DNA from: Eutreptiella sp. 'Long Island Sound 2002'
Lineage: Eukaryota; Euglenozoa; Euglenophyceae; Eutreptiales; Eutreptiaceae
Length of the DNA stretch: 64,000 bases
Direction of reading: 5' to 3'
Assembly (NCBI GenBank): GCA_964036045.1
Contig: OZ038382.1
Span: 3,635,789-3,699,788, forward strand
How positions within the stretch are numbered: position 1 is the stretch's first letter; every line of letters begins with the position of its first letter. The notes beneath the pieces are model-generated. The model worked only from the letters and a program-made list of their open reading frames with translations. It ran no database searches and was not told the DNA's origin. Below are positions 1-10,800 of the stretch, piece after piece. The position numbers and the translations under genes are program-made.

Positions 1-1548
1 CTTGCCTTCTCGGGGGCGCATAAGAGGGCTGAAGTGCTACGTGACCCCTGCATTCTCGGGGGTCCCCAATGCCAAGTGTGGGGAGAAAATCAGAAGTGCC
101 TACCTCACCCTTGCCTTCTCCGGAGCGCAGAAGAGGGCGGAAGTGCTACGTAACCTCTGCATTCCCGGGGGTACCCGGTGAGAAACGTCGGGAGAAAATC
201 AAAAGTGGCTACCTCACCCCCGCCTTCTCCGGGGCGCAGAAGAGGGCGGAAGTGCTACGTAACCCCTGCATTCTCGGGGGTCCCCAATGCCAAGCGTGGG
301 GAGGAAATCAGAAGTGGCTACCTCACCCCTACCTTCTCGGGGGCCCAGAAGAGGGCAGAAGTGCCATGTAACCCGTCCTTTTTCGGGGTTCCCCAATGCA
401 AAGCGCGGGGGGGGAATCAGAAGTGCCTACCTCACCCCTGCCTTGTGACAGGCCCGCAAGAGGGCGGAAGTCCTACGTCACCCCTACATTCTCTGGGGTC
501 CCAAACGCCAATCGCGGGGGGGAAATCAGAATTGGCTACGTAACCCCTGCATTATCGGGGGGTCCCCAACGCCAATTGGGGGGGGGGAGAAAATGAGAAG
601 TGGCTCCTCACCCCTGCATTCTTGGGGCGTAGAAGAGGGCAAAAGTGCAACGTAAACTTTGCATTCTCGGGGGTCCTCAACGCCAAGCGTGGGCAGAAAA
701 TCATAAATGGCTGCCTCACCCTTGCTTTCTCGAGGGTCCAAAAGAGGGCCGAAGTGCTACGTAACCCCTGCATTCTCGGGGGTCCCCAACGCCAATTGGG
801 GGGGGAGAAAATGAGAAGTGGCTGCCTCACCCCTGCATTCTTGGGGCGTAGAAGAGGGCAAAAGTGCAACGTAGCCCATGCATTCTCGGGGGTCCCCAAC
901 GCCAAGCGTGGGCAGAAAATCATAAATGGCTGCCTCACCCTTGCTTTCTCGGCGGCGCAAAAGAGGGCGGATGTGTTGTGTAACCCCTGCATTCTCGGGG
1001 GTCCCCAACGCCAAGCGCGGGGAGAAAATTATAAATGCCTGCCTCACCCTTGCCTTCTCGGGGGCGCGGAAAAAGGCAGAAGTGCTACGTAACCCCTGCG
1101 TTCTCCGGGGTCCCCAACGCCAAGCGCGGGTAGGAAATCATAAATGGTTGCCTCACCCATGCCTTCTCGGAGGCGCAAAAGAGGGCCGAAGTGCTACATA
1201 ACCCCAACATTCTCGGGAGTCCCCAACGCCAAGCGTGGGGAGAAAATCATAAATGGCTGCCTCACCCTTGCCTTCTCGAGGGTCCAGAAGAGGGCGGAAG
1301 TGCTACGTAACCCCTGCATTCTTGGGGGTCCCCAACGCCAAGCGCGGGTAGGAAATCTCAAATGGATGCCTCACACTTGCCTTCTCGGGGGAGCAGAAGA
1401 GGGCGGAAGCGCTACGTAACCCCTACATTCGTGGGGGTCCCCAACGCCAAGCGCGGGGAGAAAATCAGAAGTGGCTGCCTCACCCGTGGCTTCTCGAGGG
1501 TCCAGAAGAGGGCAGAAGTGCTACGCAACCCCTGCATTCTTGGGGGGC
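1..1548 (+). repeat. 109-bp tandem satellite, direct copies
   Basis: About 14 head-to-tail copies of a unit near 109 bp. Each copy carries landmarks such as CTACGTAACCCCTGCATTCT, CCCCAACGCCAAGCG and AGAAAATCA, and these recur every 109 bp or 218 bp. Copies differ by scattered substitutions and short indels. Because 109 is not a multiple of three, the open frames rotate through all three phases from copy to copy, so the peptides they spell are by-products. The array starts before the window. Confidence 0.93.
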
Positions 1549-1795
1549 AGGGGTGAGGTAGGCAGTTCTGATTTTCTCCCCGCGCCTGGCGTTAGGGAAC
1601 GCCGAGAATGTAGGGGTTACGTAGCACTTCCGCCCTGTTTTGGGCCCCTCACAAGGCAAGGCTGAGGTAGGCTCTTCTTATTTTCGCCCTACGCTTGGCG
1701 TTGGGGACTCCGGAGAATGTCATGGTTATCGCCCTCTTCTGGATCTCAGAGGAGGCAGGGGAGAGGTAGCCACTTCTGATTTTCTCCCCGGCAAA
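1549..1795 (-). repeat. 109-bp satellite, inverted copies
   Basis: About 2.2 further copies of the same satellite unit on the opposite strand. The reverse complements of the forward landmarks appear in order (TTCTGATTTTCTCCCC, then GGCGTT, then GGGGTTACGTAGCACTTC). The switch falls around 1546-1550 inside a G-rich stretch. The array stops near 1795, where a short CAACCGGCAA duplication begins. Confidence 0.88.
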
Positions 1796-2203
1796 TGGCA
1801 ACCGGCAACCGGCAATCAGCAACAATGAGTCCAGTGGGCGCAGATGGTACCCTACGAATACACATGCAATGTACAATTGCTTGGGTGTTCGGGACTCTCT
1901 CCCCTTCAGCTGACGAAGGAGCCCTCAACCCGAGCCATGGATGTGGCAGGAGAGCCAAGCGCTGCATATGGCACATGCATTTTTCAATGATGGTGATGCC
2001 CTAATATTTTACCAAGAGTGTTCCTCCAAAAAAACGAGGCTTGAACGGCTAACCCATTAAGGTGTAATGGCACTGCCGTGGTCAAATGGAAAGCCACATT
2101 GCGTAAGATTGAGGAAGGGATCTCGATTACGCGGGAGGTATTTGTAGCCTTTCTCCGCATCCGTCGCGTGATAGCAGATGGTTGTACTTGTGCAAACTAA
2201 TGC

Positions 2204-4118
2204 ATGTTCGCGATGTGTGAGGGTGTGTTGCTATGGCTCCTTGTAACGGAACCAAAAATTAAAGTACCCTCTCAGTATCCACGGAAGACTGTTGCCCAAT
2301 GGCCTTTCAAGTTGCGTCGTATTGAGCGCAAGGTGACTGCATGTGCCGAGCCATCCAAAAAGGTTCACACCCGCCAGTCACAGAAACTTGCATGAAAAAA
2401 AAAGGCGCCTGCACAATGCCGCAAGAAGGTGGTGGCTGGTAGGGATACTGATAGCGGCACAAATGTCTCCACACTTATTCCGAAGGAACCTAATGATGGT
2501 GGGTCTCGGTCTACTAATCTTGTTGCACCCCAAAAAGTTGACAGCATGGAGGTGCATCGGAGGAAATCACATTGCTTGAATCTCTTTCGGCCCCCTTATG
2601 TGTGTGGCCAATGTCACAAGACCGTGTACCTATGGTGCATACATTGCGAGGGGTGTGGCTTTTGCCTGCCCACTTTGGAGTGTCCAGTTCGTGGAAGGGC
2701 CCACCCCAACACGGACAAGGGGCTGCTTCAAAAGTGGCGCCATGAGGTAGACTTTGAGGAGGTTTTGACCGCCACCCTCCCAAAGGAACATGTGTCCAGT
2801 GATGAGGAGTTGGACCTCCTTTCTAATCCTCTTTTGGCCTCTCCCCCAGGTAAGGAGGTGAAGAAAAAAAGAGGTGTGGTCATCTGATTCAGAGGGGGGC
2901 CTCTTTGCGCCTCCTCCTACGGCCCCTGTGCCACAACAGCAGAAGGGAAAGAAGGCTTTGCCAAGCCCCCCGCCCCCCCCGTGCCATAGAAGAAGTTGAA
3001 GGGGAAGAAGGTCTTGCCAAGTGCACCCCCCCGTCGACCCTCCCACTCCCAAAAGGTGCACACGGAGAACCATCCCGTGCGAAACACACCCTTTGGGGGT
3101 GGGAGATTGGCTTACGGACAAGGATATCTTGTGTTGGTTGGACCAAGAGCTGTGCCACGTGGAGATCGATGAACCACGTGCGTGGACTCTGGCGGTTCTA
3201 TATATCAAGAGACTGACCAAGTGCATGCGGATGGTTGAATCTGGCACAACATTGGACAACATGGCTTGGTGCCGTTGCCACATTTTTGTGGTTAATACCG
3301 ATGACTAAGGAGGGGCGCAGTGGTTTGTGTGTGCCTTCGACTGCCGTGTCCGGTTGGAGCTCTTCATTATTTGGGTTTGGGAACCCCTAAGCTCCATTGA
3401 TTTGATCCGTCCTTTCTTGACGGCGATGAAGAAGCTTTCGCTACCCACCAAGCACCGCGCCTTGGGATTCCAAAAGGACAGTTGGTCTTGTGGTTTTCAA
3501 AGCTTGAACATCACGAAGGTCGCAGTGGAGCACCGAGGTTCTTTTTCGGATGTGCCCCTCGTCCCAATGGGTCCCGGTTTTGTGGACTATGTGCTCAGCA
3601 TGGTTAATGCCGATCGCGCTATGCGGGTGGTTCAAGTGCCCGGTGATGATGTGGAGGGCGTGACCGAGCTTCCTTCCCCTTCTGGGTCCCCCCTTGGCAC
3701 CCAAGTTGCAATTGCCGCCCCCACCGCACTCAAAGGCAAGGAGGCCTCCGCCGAGCAAAGCGTGGAAAGCCTGGAGGCCAAGACGCAACCTTCCATGGCC
3801 ACTCCCACAAAGGAGGACACCTGTCCCAAGGTCCTCATCCGTGGAGAGTGGCGCAAGGTGCCGGATGGCTACCCGAGAGATGTATCCGGCCAGCTAGAGC
3901 GTGACCAGCTTTTCATCAATGACCTGGCCAAGCAGCTTGTAGCGGAGTTGCGCGCCGTTTGTCAGATTAACCCCAATCCTGGTGCAAAGCCCAAGTCCAG
4001 CGACACAAAAGCTGACTTGATCTACAAGCGCGCATCCAGCAACTACTTGCAGCGGGTGCATGTTTTGTGGGCTGTATTTTCCTCCGCCCGTTTGGTGTAC
4101 CAATGGTGGAGCGTATAG
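2204..4118 (+). pseudogene. Ulp1/C48-like cysteine protease gene, degenerate
   Basis: Broken coding region, probably from a transposable element. The first part, in one frame (about 2204-2887, with a TGA at 2393), carries a cysteine cluster at about 2600-2690 with CxxC pairs that looks metal-binding. The second part, in another frame (about 3021-4118), matches the C48/Ulp1 peptidase pattern: a WLTDKDI segment, then hydrophobic strands, then QKDSWSCG at about 3471-3494, where Gln and Cys have the Ulp1 spacing (Q-x5-C). Damage includes a TAA at 3306-3308 between the strands, Gln (CAG at 3318-3320) where the catalytic His is expected, and Glu in WEPL where an Asp is usual. Between the two parts, near 2920-3045, a Lys/Pro-rich segment is duplicated and the frame shifts at poly-C runs. 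The C-terminal 150 residues are not recognised. The protease assignment is fairly firm; the transposon origin is inferred. Confidence 0.65.
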
Positions 4119-4172
4119 GAATGCTATTATATTGGCCCCATACCACTGCCTTGGTGGCCTATAATGGTGGCA

Positions 4173-4330
4173 CTAGCGTTGGCCATGGCCCTGTTAGGAC
4201 TCTTTTTCTTGAGCCTGATTTTGTTCCCATTACTAGCACACTGGATGTTGGCCATGGCCCTGTCAGTACTAGCACACTGGATGTTGGCCATGGCCCTGTC
4301 AGGACTCTTTTCTTGGGCCTGATTTTGTGT
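4173..4330 (+). repeat. Short tandem repeat with TTGGCCATGGCCCTGT core
   Basis: The core TTGGCCATGGCCCTGT occurs at about 4179, 4248 and 4284. A 36-bp unit starting ACTAGCACACTGGATG is in tandem at 4232-4267 and 4268-4303. The outer parts (GGACTCTTTT..TTG..CCTGATTTTGT) also recur once on each side. Confidence 0.85.
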
Positions 4331-6388
4331 CTAATGCCAATGACACCATGGGAAACTATGTTATATTGGCCGAGTCCCAAGTAATTGGTGGCTACGCAGA
4401 GTACTAGGAGCACTGTGGAGTCGGTGTCCCATCGTTAAGGTCGCTATGGGGTGCCGTACGGAACCGGCAGTTGTACATATTGCGCATGTATTGCAAAGTT
4501 GCATTTGTTTCAATTTTTCAATTCTTTTTTATAAATTACACAACTTACCGCAAAAAAATTACACGCATTTACCGGAAAAAAAATTTACACGACGATTTTT
4601 TTGTACACGACTTACATTTTTCACATGAGTAGAGCCCCACGTGCCTCCGAGGCCCACTGGGTATTACCAGGCGTGCTCCTCCGTTTCCGGTGCACCCTGC
4701 CAGAACAGGCCTCTGGGGCACATCTCTACCGGATAATGGAGTGCCCGTTTTGCCACCAGGGCCACCAGGGTCGGCAGGCTACGCAGGATTCGGTAACCCA
4801 ACGATGGTTGTTCCAGAGGCGAGCAGTTGTTGTTCTTTTTGCTTTTTGCATTTAAGGACAGCTTTGGCATAGGAGGAACGCCGTGGGCTACGCAGGGAAA
4901 CGCATGCAGGAGGATAGAGGGCCCTGCGTGCCCCCACATGACCATTGGCGGACAGTAGTGACATTCTTGCTGGGGTCTGGATGTGTTGTCATGCTGTATG
5001 TACCTCGCTATCGTCGCTGGTGTCCTCCTCCCAATCCCGCATGTGATGCAGGGTACCTGTGGGGGGAGCAGTTCCAGAGCATGAGGGCGGTCATTCTATA
5101 CGTGGAGTAGGTCTTGGATGGCTTGGTCTGCGTGGAACAACTTCATGGCCGAATTCCATTCTATGGGCCCCATTGTAACCTTTAACCCGCCATTGCCACT
5201 TTGCCCACCGTAACCAAATAACCGCCTGACCTTTCCCATTCCGCCACCCCCCCATTCCCCAACAACCGATTTCCAACGTCCCCTAAGAATTCCATCTCCG
5301 ACGACCATGCATCTGCAGCTGCCACACCTCGCCCCCCTCCACAGCGCCATCCTGTGGGCCCGAGTGCCACGTGCAATGAGACCCGTGGCTGTAGCAGGAA
5401 CTTTAACAAAGAGGCCGGGAACAGTGGCTCAGGGCGTGGGAGGATCAGCACAGGACAAGCGGAAACAAAAGGGTGGGAGGGTCGTATTCAAGGGCAATGT
5501 CGGGCCCTTTCAGCGCAGTTCATTGCACCCCTGAGCACAGTTTCTCTGATGTTGGGGGGCGGGGGGCGGCATGGAGACAGGGGGGGGGGGGGTCGGAAAA
5601 CCGACCCCCATTGGTGGGTTTTGTGAGTGGACCTGAGGAACAGCTTCCTGAGTTTTGGGGGGAGGGGCTATGCCAGAGCCATTTCGCCCTCCCTGCTCCC
5701 CCCCCTCAGCAATGCGGCGGGCGGGTCTCTCACGTCATTCCTCGCGGGTGCCTGAACAAGGGGTGTAGGGGGGTGAGTTGTGTGGGTCCCTGATGATAGA
5801 CACGCAACCGGTGGCGAAGAGGCTGCCCCCAGTCACCGCCTGAGCCGCTGCTTGCCTTTTCTGAGCCAAATGCCTGCCCCAGCCCCGGAGGGAGGGGGGG
5901 GCTACCCGCCCCCCCCCCCTTTGGCATGACGGTCATTACTGCCGGTCGCTTCTGTCCGCGCCCAACGGCGCTCCATTCGGTACCCGCAAGACGTTGCCTC
6001 CCAACCGCTGTTCTGACCGCCGTTTACCGCCTTCCCACCCGCCCTTCAAACCCCCTTTGGGCCCGTGGCCCCTCAAACTCGTCCCTGCCCAGCCCCACAA
6101 CGCGGCAAATCCCCAAAGCCCCAGAGCCGCAGAGCGTCCGCAGATGCCACCGCAACCCTGACTCCCGAGCCAAGGGGGGATCTGGACCACGAAACGCGTC
6201 CGGCGGCCATGCCCCGGCCGCACGTGGCGTTTGGATTCCGCACGGGGGCAGTGTGGATGTGCGGGGGATGTGTGCCACACGTTCTGGCGGTCAACCGTTG
6301 GCGCGTCACGACTGACGCCGGGCGGGGGGTTGGGTGAGCGGCTGCCCAGCGCATGCGCGACAGGCTGGTCTGGGCGGCGTCGGTGCGA

Positions 6389-6429
6389 CCCCCCCCCCCA
6401 CCAACCCACCACCACCACCACCACCACCT
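6389..6429. repeat. Poly-C followed by (ACC)n microsatellite
   Basis: A C run is followed by ACCAACCC and then six to seven uninterrupted ACC triplets. Confidence 0.9.
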
Positions 6430-7790
6430 CTGCATCTACTGCGAACTTCCCCAGCTGCTGTGGCCTTGCCTCTGCTTCTGTACATACGCCACGTAGCCGC
6501 AGAGACATCCCATGGCTCAAACCATCGCGAGGGGGAGTGGGAGTACCCACAGGACTTCGGCGGGGGCCGGCGGCCGTGCTCTTGGGGCTGGGCCCCCGCT
6601 TCACTTGCTTTGCGGCTCCTGCAGACGCCCCCGCCCCCCCCGTTTTCATCCCCCAGGCCTTTCGGTTCTCATGAAGTCTCGTCCCCTCCGCCACAACCGG
6701 AACGTCACCCCCGCCCCCAGGCCTCATTCACCCGCAAATTTTCTGAGCAGAACCGCGGTTTGTGGCCCTCGGCCTTTGTACCCCCAGCCCTTCCCCTCTG
6801 CCTCAGTGCGGGCACGGCATCTGCTATTTTTTTGGTGGGGGGGGGGGGGAGGGGCTTAGGAGGGGGGGGGGGGGGTCAAGCTTTGAACGATTGGCACAGG
6901 GAGCTGCGGTGTGGCATGGGTTTCAAAGGCACTGAACGACGGACATCACAGCACCGGTTCTCCGATTCTGTACTCTGGTCTCAGCGGAGACAGCCGAAGC
7001 TCAAAAGAGGCTCGGTGCCCCCCTGAGTGAACACACGAGCCTGGGATTCACGTCGAGAAGTGGTAAATCGTGTACTGCAGCTTGATATCCCGGTGCACAT
7101 TCCGTGTATAGAACTGGTGTTTGGGCCGCCAGACCCACTCCCCGAAAAGAAAATTCCGGAGCGCAAGAGCCTACCCCCCAGCCCGGCCAGCCAGACACGG
7201 GCGCCGTCAAGTGCAACAAACAAAGTGCTCAAACTGCACTGACCTGTGCTGCCACAAACGGTTCAGTCATGGTTCATACTCAATGGAGCTTAGGTGCTCA
7301 CAGGACCGTACTCATGGACCAAACCCCTACCATCTCAAACCCCCTTGAAAGGAAGAAAGGGGGTTTACATGGGAGGGGGGCCTCGCCCCCAGTTCCCCTG
7401 CTCTCCCCGAAACAAAATGGCGGATGGCTGTGTACAAAGGGGATGGGGCACGGGATACCTCTGGCCAGGGTATGCCTCAACCTGCGCACTGCAGAAGTTG
7501 TTGCCTTGCCAATACCGAACCACGATGCATCTCCCCCCCCCTCCCCACTTTTGGACCATTTGCACACCGCCAAAACGCAAAAAATTCTGGTGAATCGTTC
7601 TGACCAAAAAAAAGGCCATTTATATCTCCAATTTTAAGGAGTTGTATTTTGTTTTCGTTGATTGCAATTGAACAGTGCTGCACCCAGACATCCAGCAGTA
7701 CGGCGGTTGGACCACTGTGTTCATATCCAACTGCATGATTACATCACACAATCACTGCAAGAGACTTCCGTCCCTTTTACATCATGTGAC

Positions 7791-7871
7791 TGTGGGTGGG
7801 TGGGTGGCTGGGTGGGCGGGTGGCTGGGTGGGTGTGGGTGTGGGTGAGTGGGTGTGGGTGTGGGTGTGTGT
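7791..7871. repeat. G/T-rich minisatellite (GGGTG/GGGTGT)
   Basis: A run of GGGTG, GGCTGG and GGGTGTG units on the plus strand. It is G-rich on one strand only and could form G-quadruplexes. Confidence 0.9.
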
Positions 7872-8194
7872 CCCGCTTCCCGCTGAAATCTTGTTTACAT
7901 TTATCATCACTGTCCGTCAGAAAGGCGCCTAGCCTCCATGACTCTTATTTGATTTTGGCCTGACGAGCTCTTTTTGCGATCAGTGCTTTGCCTCCGCTGT
8001 GCGCTTCATCTCCTCACGCTGTGTATGGGGGGGGGGGGGGGCTTAGCGCACTTTTTTTTTTTTGCTCATCTTCACCGTGGACTCCCACACTTTGGTGTGG
8101 GCCCTAGAGTTGGGGTGATGGACTCCCAAGCTTTGGCGTGGCCCCTCGAGTCGACGTGACGGACTGCCCAGTTTTTGCCTGACCATAGTCAAAT

Positions 8195-8415
8195 GCCCTA
8201 TGCAAGGCCGCATCCCTACTGATGAGGAAGCGTGGTTGTGCCACAAGTTGAAAACAGAGGTTGACGTTGATTCCCTCCTGCAAGAAACTTTGCCCCCTGG
8301 TCCAGTTGAGGATGGAGTGGACACATACGTGGCTTTGGGACTAGCTGGTAGGGTGAGTGAGCTTTCAATCGAACAAAAAAGAGGATATGTGTGTGGCTTT
8401 CCGCATTTTGCATGA
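8195..8415 (+). pseudogene. Fragment resembling part of the 2.2-4.1 kb gene
   Basis: A 71-codon open stretch (first ATG at 8200) contains W-x3-K-x3-EVD-x3-L-x2-TLP. The gene remnant near 2730-2790 has K-W-x2-EVD-x3-L-x2-TLP in the matching region, just downstream of its Cys cluster. The shared pattern suggests a second, shorter relic of the same family. No Cys cluster or protease core is visible here. Similarity is judged by eye over about 25 residues. Confidence 0.35.
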
Positions 8416-8598
8416 TGTTTTATATAAAGGGAAGGTAGCTGCATTTGTTTTGAACTAGGGTAGTTGGGGTGACCTAAAATTAGGGGCATTTGGGTAGCTA
8501 GGGTGGCCTAATTTTGAGGGTATTTGGAAGGCGTCTGTATGGGGGTTCTCCACAGGGGAATCTAGTCTAAAAGTAGTGCGCAGTGCAAGGGTTCCCCC

Positions 8599-8628
8599 TG
8601 TGTGTGTGTGTGTGTGTTTGTGTGTGTC
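8599..8628. repeat. (TG)n microsatellite
   Basis: About 15 TG dinucleotides with one TTTG interruption. Confidence 0.92.
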
Positions 8629-9153
8629 GTGATCACACGTGCACATGGCATAGTGCATATATGGCCTGCCCTGATCTTGCACACTGCCTGTGAAGTACTG
8701 AACCCGAAGGTAGTTGCAGCCCAGAATCCAATGATTGGGGGGCTGATGATGATGTGCTTAGAGAACGGCGGCCGAAGAACGAACTAGGGCATGCAGATCG
8801 AACACACAAGTCACAAGCTGCCCTATGACTAGCATGAGGGTATTTGTCCCACAGCAAAGTTTGATCATCAGGTGACAATGAATCCCAGGGGACCACAGAC
8901 TCGTCTTTTTGTGAGCATTAAAAACACTTGATGGTGCCAATCTGAGCAACCAATATAGAAAGAAAAGGTGTTATGTTGTGTCCCAAAATAAATGGTGCAC
9001 ATGCTAGACTGACACCTCCCAATCAGGTGTCTTAGAATCCCAGAAACCCCAACAAGTTGGGGCCGTGTGGCGGTCAGTGTTGTACGGTAGCGGTCTGGAT
9101 GATCCGCACGTCCTAGGGAAGGGGGCGGGGTGTGGGTCGTGGCCTGTCGTCGG

Positions 9154-10797
9154 TCAAGGCATTGCGGGGTTACCCGGATGTCGGACGAGGGCGGTGCGGA
9201 GGGCGGCGAAGATCTCACTCACGAGGGCCGCATGCGCTGCTCGTGCTTCTTCCTCCGTGTGGATGGCGGGCGACACCCGTCCCACCGCCAACGCCCGGAT
9301 CTGGTGGATCGCGAAGACGGTGCACAAGTTCTCCGTGGTGGGGGGGTTCGCCCGGTCGTGGGGCGGGATGATTTCCACCTGTTGCCGGCCATCTAGGTGG
9401 AACCTCCATGTCGCCGACTACTCCCTGGTGTGCTGCCACCGCCGCTAGGCCCACCGCCAGAGGCAATAGAGGGCGTGTCCCTGGTGCCAGGTGCCGGCCC
9501 TGCCGGACACGATGGTTGCCAGGGGGTCTGGAGGCTGGCCCAGGGGGGTGGAGCAAACCGGCAGGTTCATGTCCCTGGGGATCATGGAGTCGACGGCCTC
9601 CAGGTCCCAACGGCGTGTCAGCGGTCGTGGTGTGATCCCCACGAGGTAGTAGTGCCTGTTCTCCAACACCACCATGGCGACGGTGCTGGGGGTGCTGCGC
9701 CTCGGGGGCTCTGCGTGTGCCTCCGGCCCCGCCGTGTGCGCGTAGCGTTCCACCGTTGCCCGGAGGTTGTGCCCCCTCTCTCGGGCCGTCCAGCTTTCCC
9801 AAGCTGCTAGGCCATGGTATGGTGGGATGTTGAGGGCATCGGCGCTCAGCTGCGGTGCGGCTCGTTCTCGACCCCCGGGGTTTGGTGCAGGTCGGAGTTC
9901 GGCCGGCGGGGCGATGAGCGTGCGTGCCCAGGCAAGGTGTGGGACCCATATCCGCTCCCGGTTCGGCTGGTGGTGGTTGAACCACCAGATCCACACGTTG
10001 ATGAGGTCGTCTGGGGTGCGCTACCCGGGGGTGAGGAGTGCCTGGAGTTGCCTCACGCAGATGTTGGTAGCTCCATGTGGGAGGAGGGCCACAGCAAAGT
10101 GCCGGTCGGGGTGGACGCTTTGGAACTGCCCCTGGAGAGCGCCTAGCAGGTCGTGCGGGGGCATGCCGTGATAGACGTCGTACACCCTCCGTAGCTCCTC
10201 CAGGCCGAGGGGGTCTCCCAATTGAGGTGGCCTGGGCGGCGGGGGGGGCATGGCCTCCCTTTCCCGGGCCGCAAGGGTGCCAGGCAAGGGAGCCTCTCTT
10301 GATGCGTTGTTGCCTGGTCCTGTGTGCATGTCCTCCGTGGTGGGCCTTGGTTGTGGTGGCATCTAGCCGGGGTGTGTGGTAGGAGGCAGGGTGGCCTCGG
10401 GCTCCTCGAATTCTGGGTTTTCCATCATCGTTTCATCGGTGTCTTGCTGTGTGCCGCCGGCCTTGCTGTGTTGGTGTTGTGCCTTACCCGTGGATTGCGC
10501 CCGCATTGCGGCCAGGGTGGGGAACTCAGCGTGCTCGGTGTCGGGGCCGCTTGGCGGGGCCTACGTGGTCATGGTTTGTGGTGCCGCAGTCACGCCGGTT
10601 GCCCCGGGCACCGTCCCGCAGCCCTGCACCCCGTCTGCTGCGTGTGCCAGTGAGTGCTGTGGTATGTGTGGGCGCTCCTGCCGGCGTGTTGGGGCCGTGG
10701 TGGCAATTGTGCTAAAATCGGGGCCGCCCCCATGTCTCCGTATGGTGTCCCCGAGGGGTCTTGCGGAAATGGATTGAAAAAATTGAGTAAAAAATGG
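9154..10797 (-). pseudogene. Ulp1/C48-like protease frame with five TAG codons
   Basis: One minus-strand frame runs from just after a TAA (10798-10800) to a TGA (9154-9156), 547 codons. Inside it are five TAG codons (10561-10563, 10363-10365, 10021-10023, 9445-9447, 9418-9420) and no TAA or TGA. The N-terminal part is Pro/Thr/Gln-rich and looks disordered. The C-terminal half resembles a Ulp1-type cysteine protease: a DDLINVWIWWF helix start after the third TAG, the strand NRHYYLVG with a candidate catalytic His (codon 9652-9654), VDSM with a candidate Asp (9589-9591), and NLCTVFAIHQIRAL with a candidate Cys (9322-9324) followed by helices. The Asp-Cys distance is longer than in yeast Ulp1, and no Gln sits at the usual -6 position. 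Sequence on both sides of each TAG reads like continuous protein. It is either a decayed gene or a gene in which TAG is read as an amino acid. Confidence 0.6.
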
Positions 10798-10800
10798 TTA

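Larger units (their letters stand above)
4331..8190. other. No supported gene; GC- and homopolymer-rich
   Basis: No recognisable protein family in any frame. 4500-4620 is AT-rich with repeated TTACACG. From about 5550 to 6900 the DNA is very GC-rich with long poly-G/poly-C runs (5579-5592, 5890-5922, 6836-6880) and an ACC-repeat run, and all six frames stay open for 70-260 codons with Pro/Arg/Gly-rich composition. That pattern is expected from base composition rather than from coding. Poly-G and poly-T runs also occur at 8029-8062. Confidence 0.6.

Noticed and set aside
69-1828. Overlapping open frames of 60-156 codons on both strands in the satellite
   Set aside because: The 109-bp period rotates the frame and every copy repeats the same peptides; this is satellite, not coding.
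5926-7026. Long Pro/Arg/Gly-rich open frames (up to 263 codons, minus strand)
   Set aside because: All six frames are open together in a very GC-rich, homopolymer-rich stretch, with no motif and no codon pattern.
9215-9994. 259-codon minus-strand frame without internal stop
   Set aside because: It overlaps the Ulp1-like frame in another register and is Pro/Gly/His/Arg-rich; the TAG-interrupted frame has the protease motifs, so this is a shadow.
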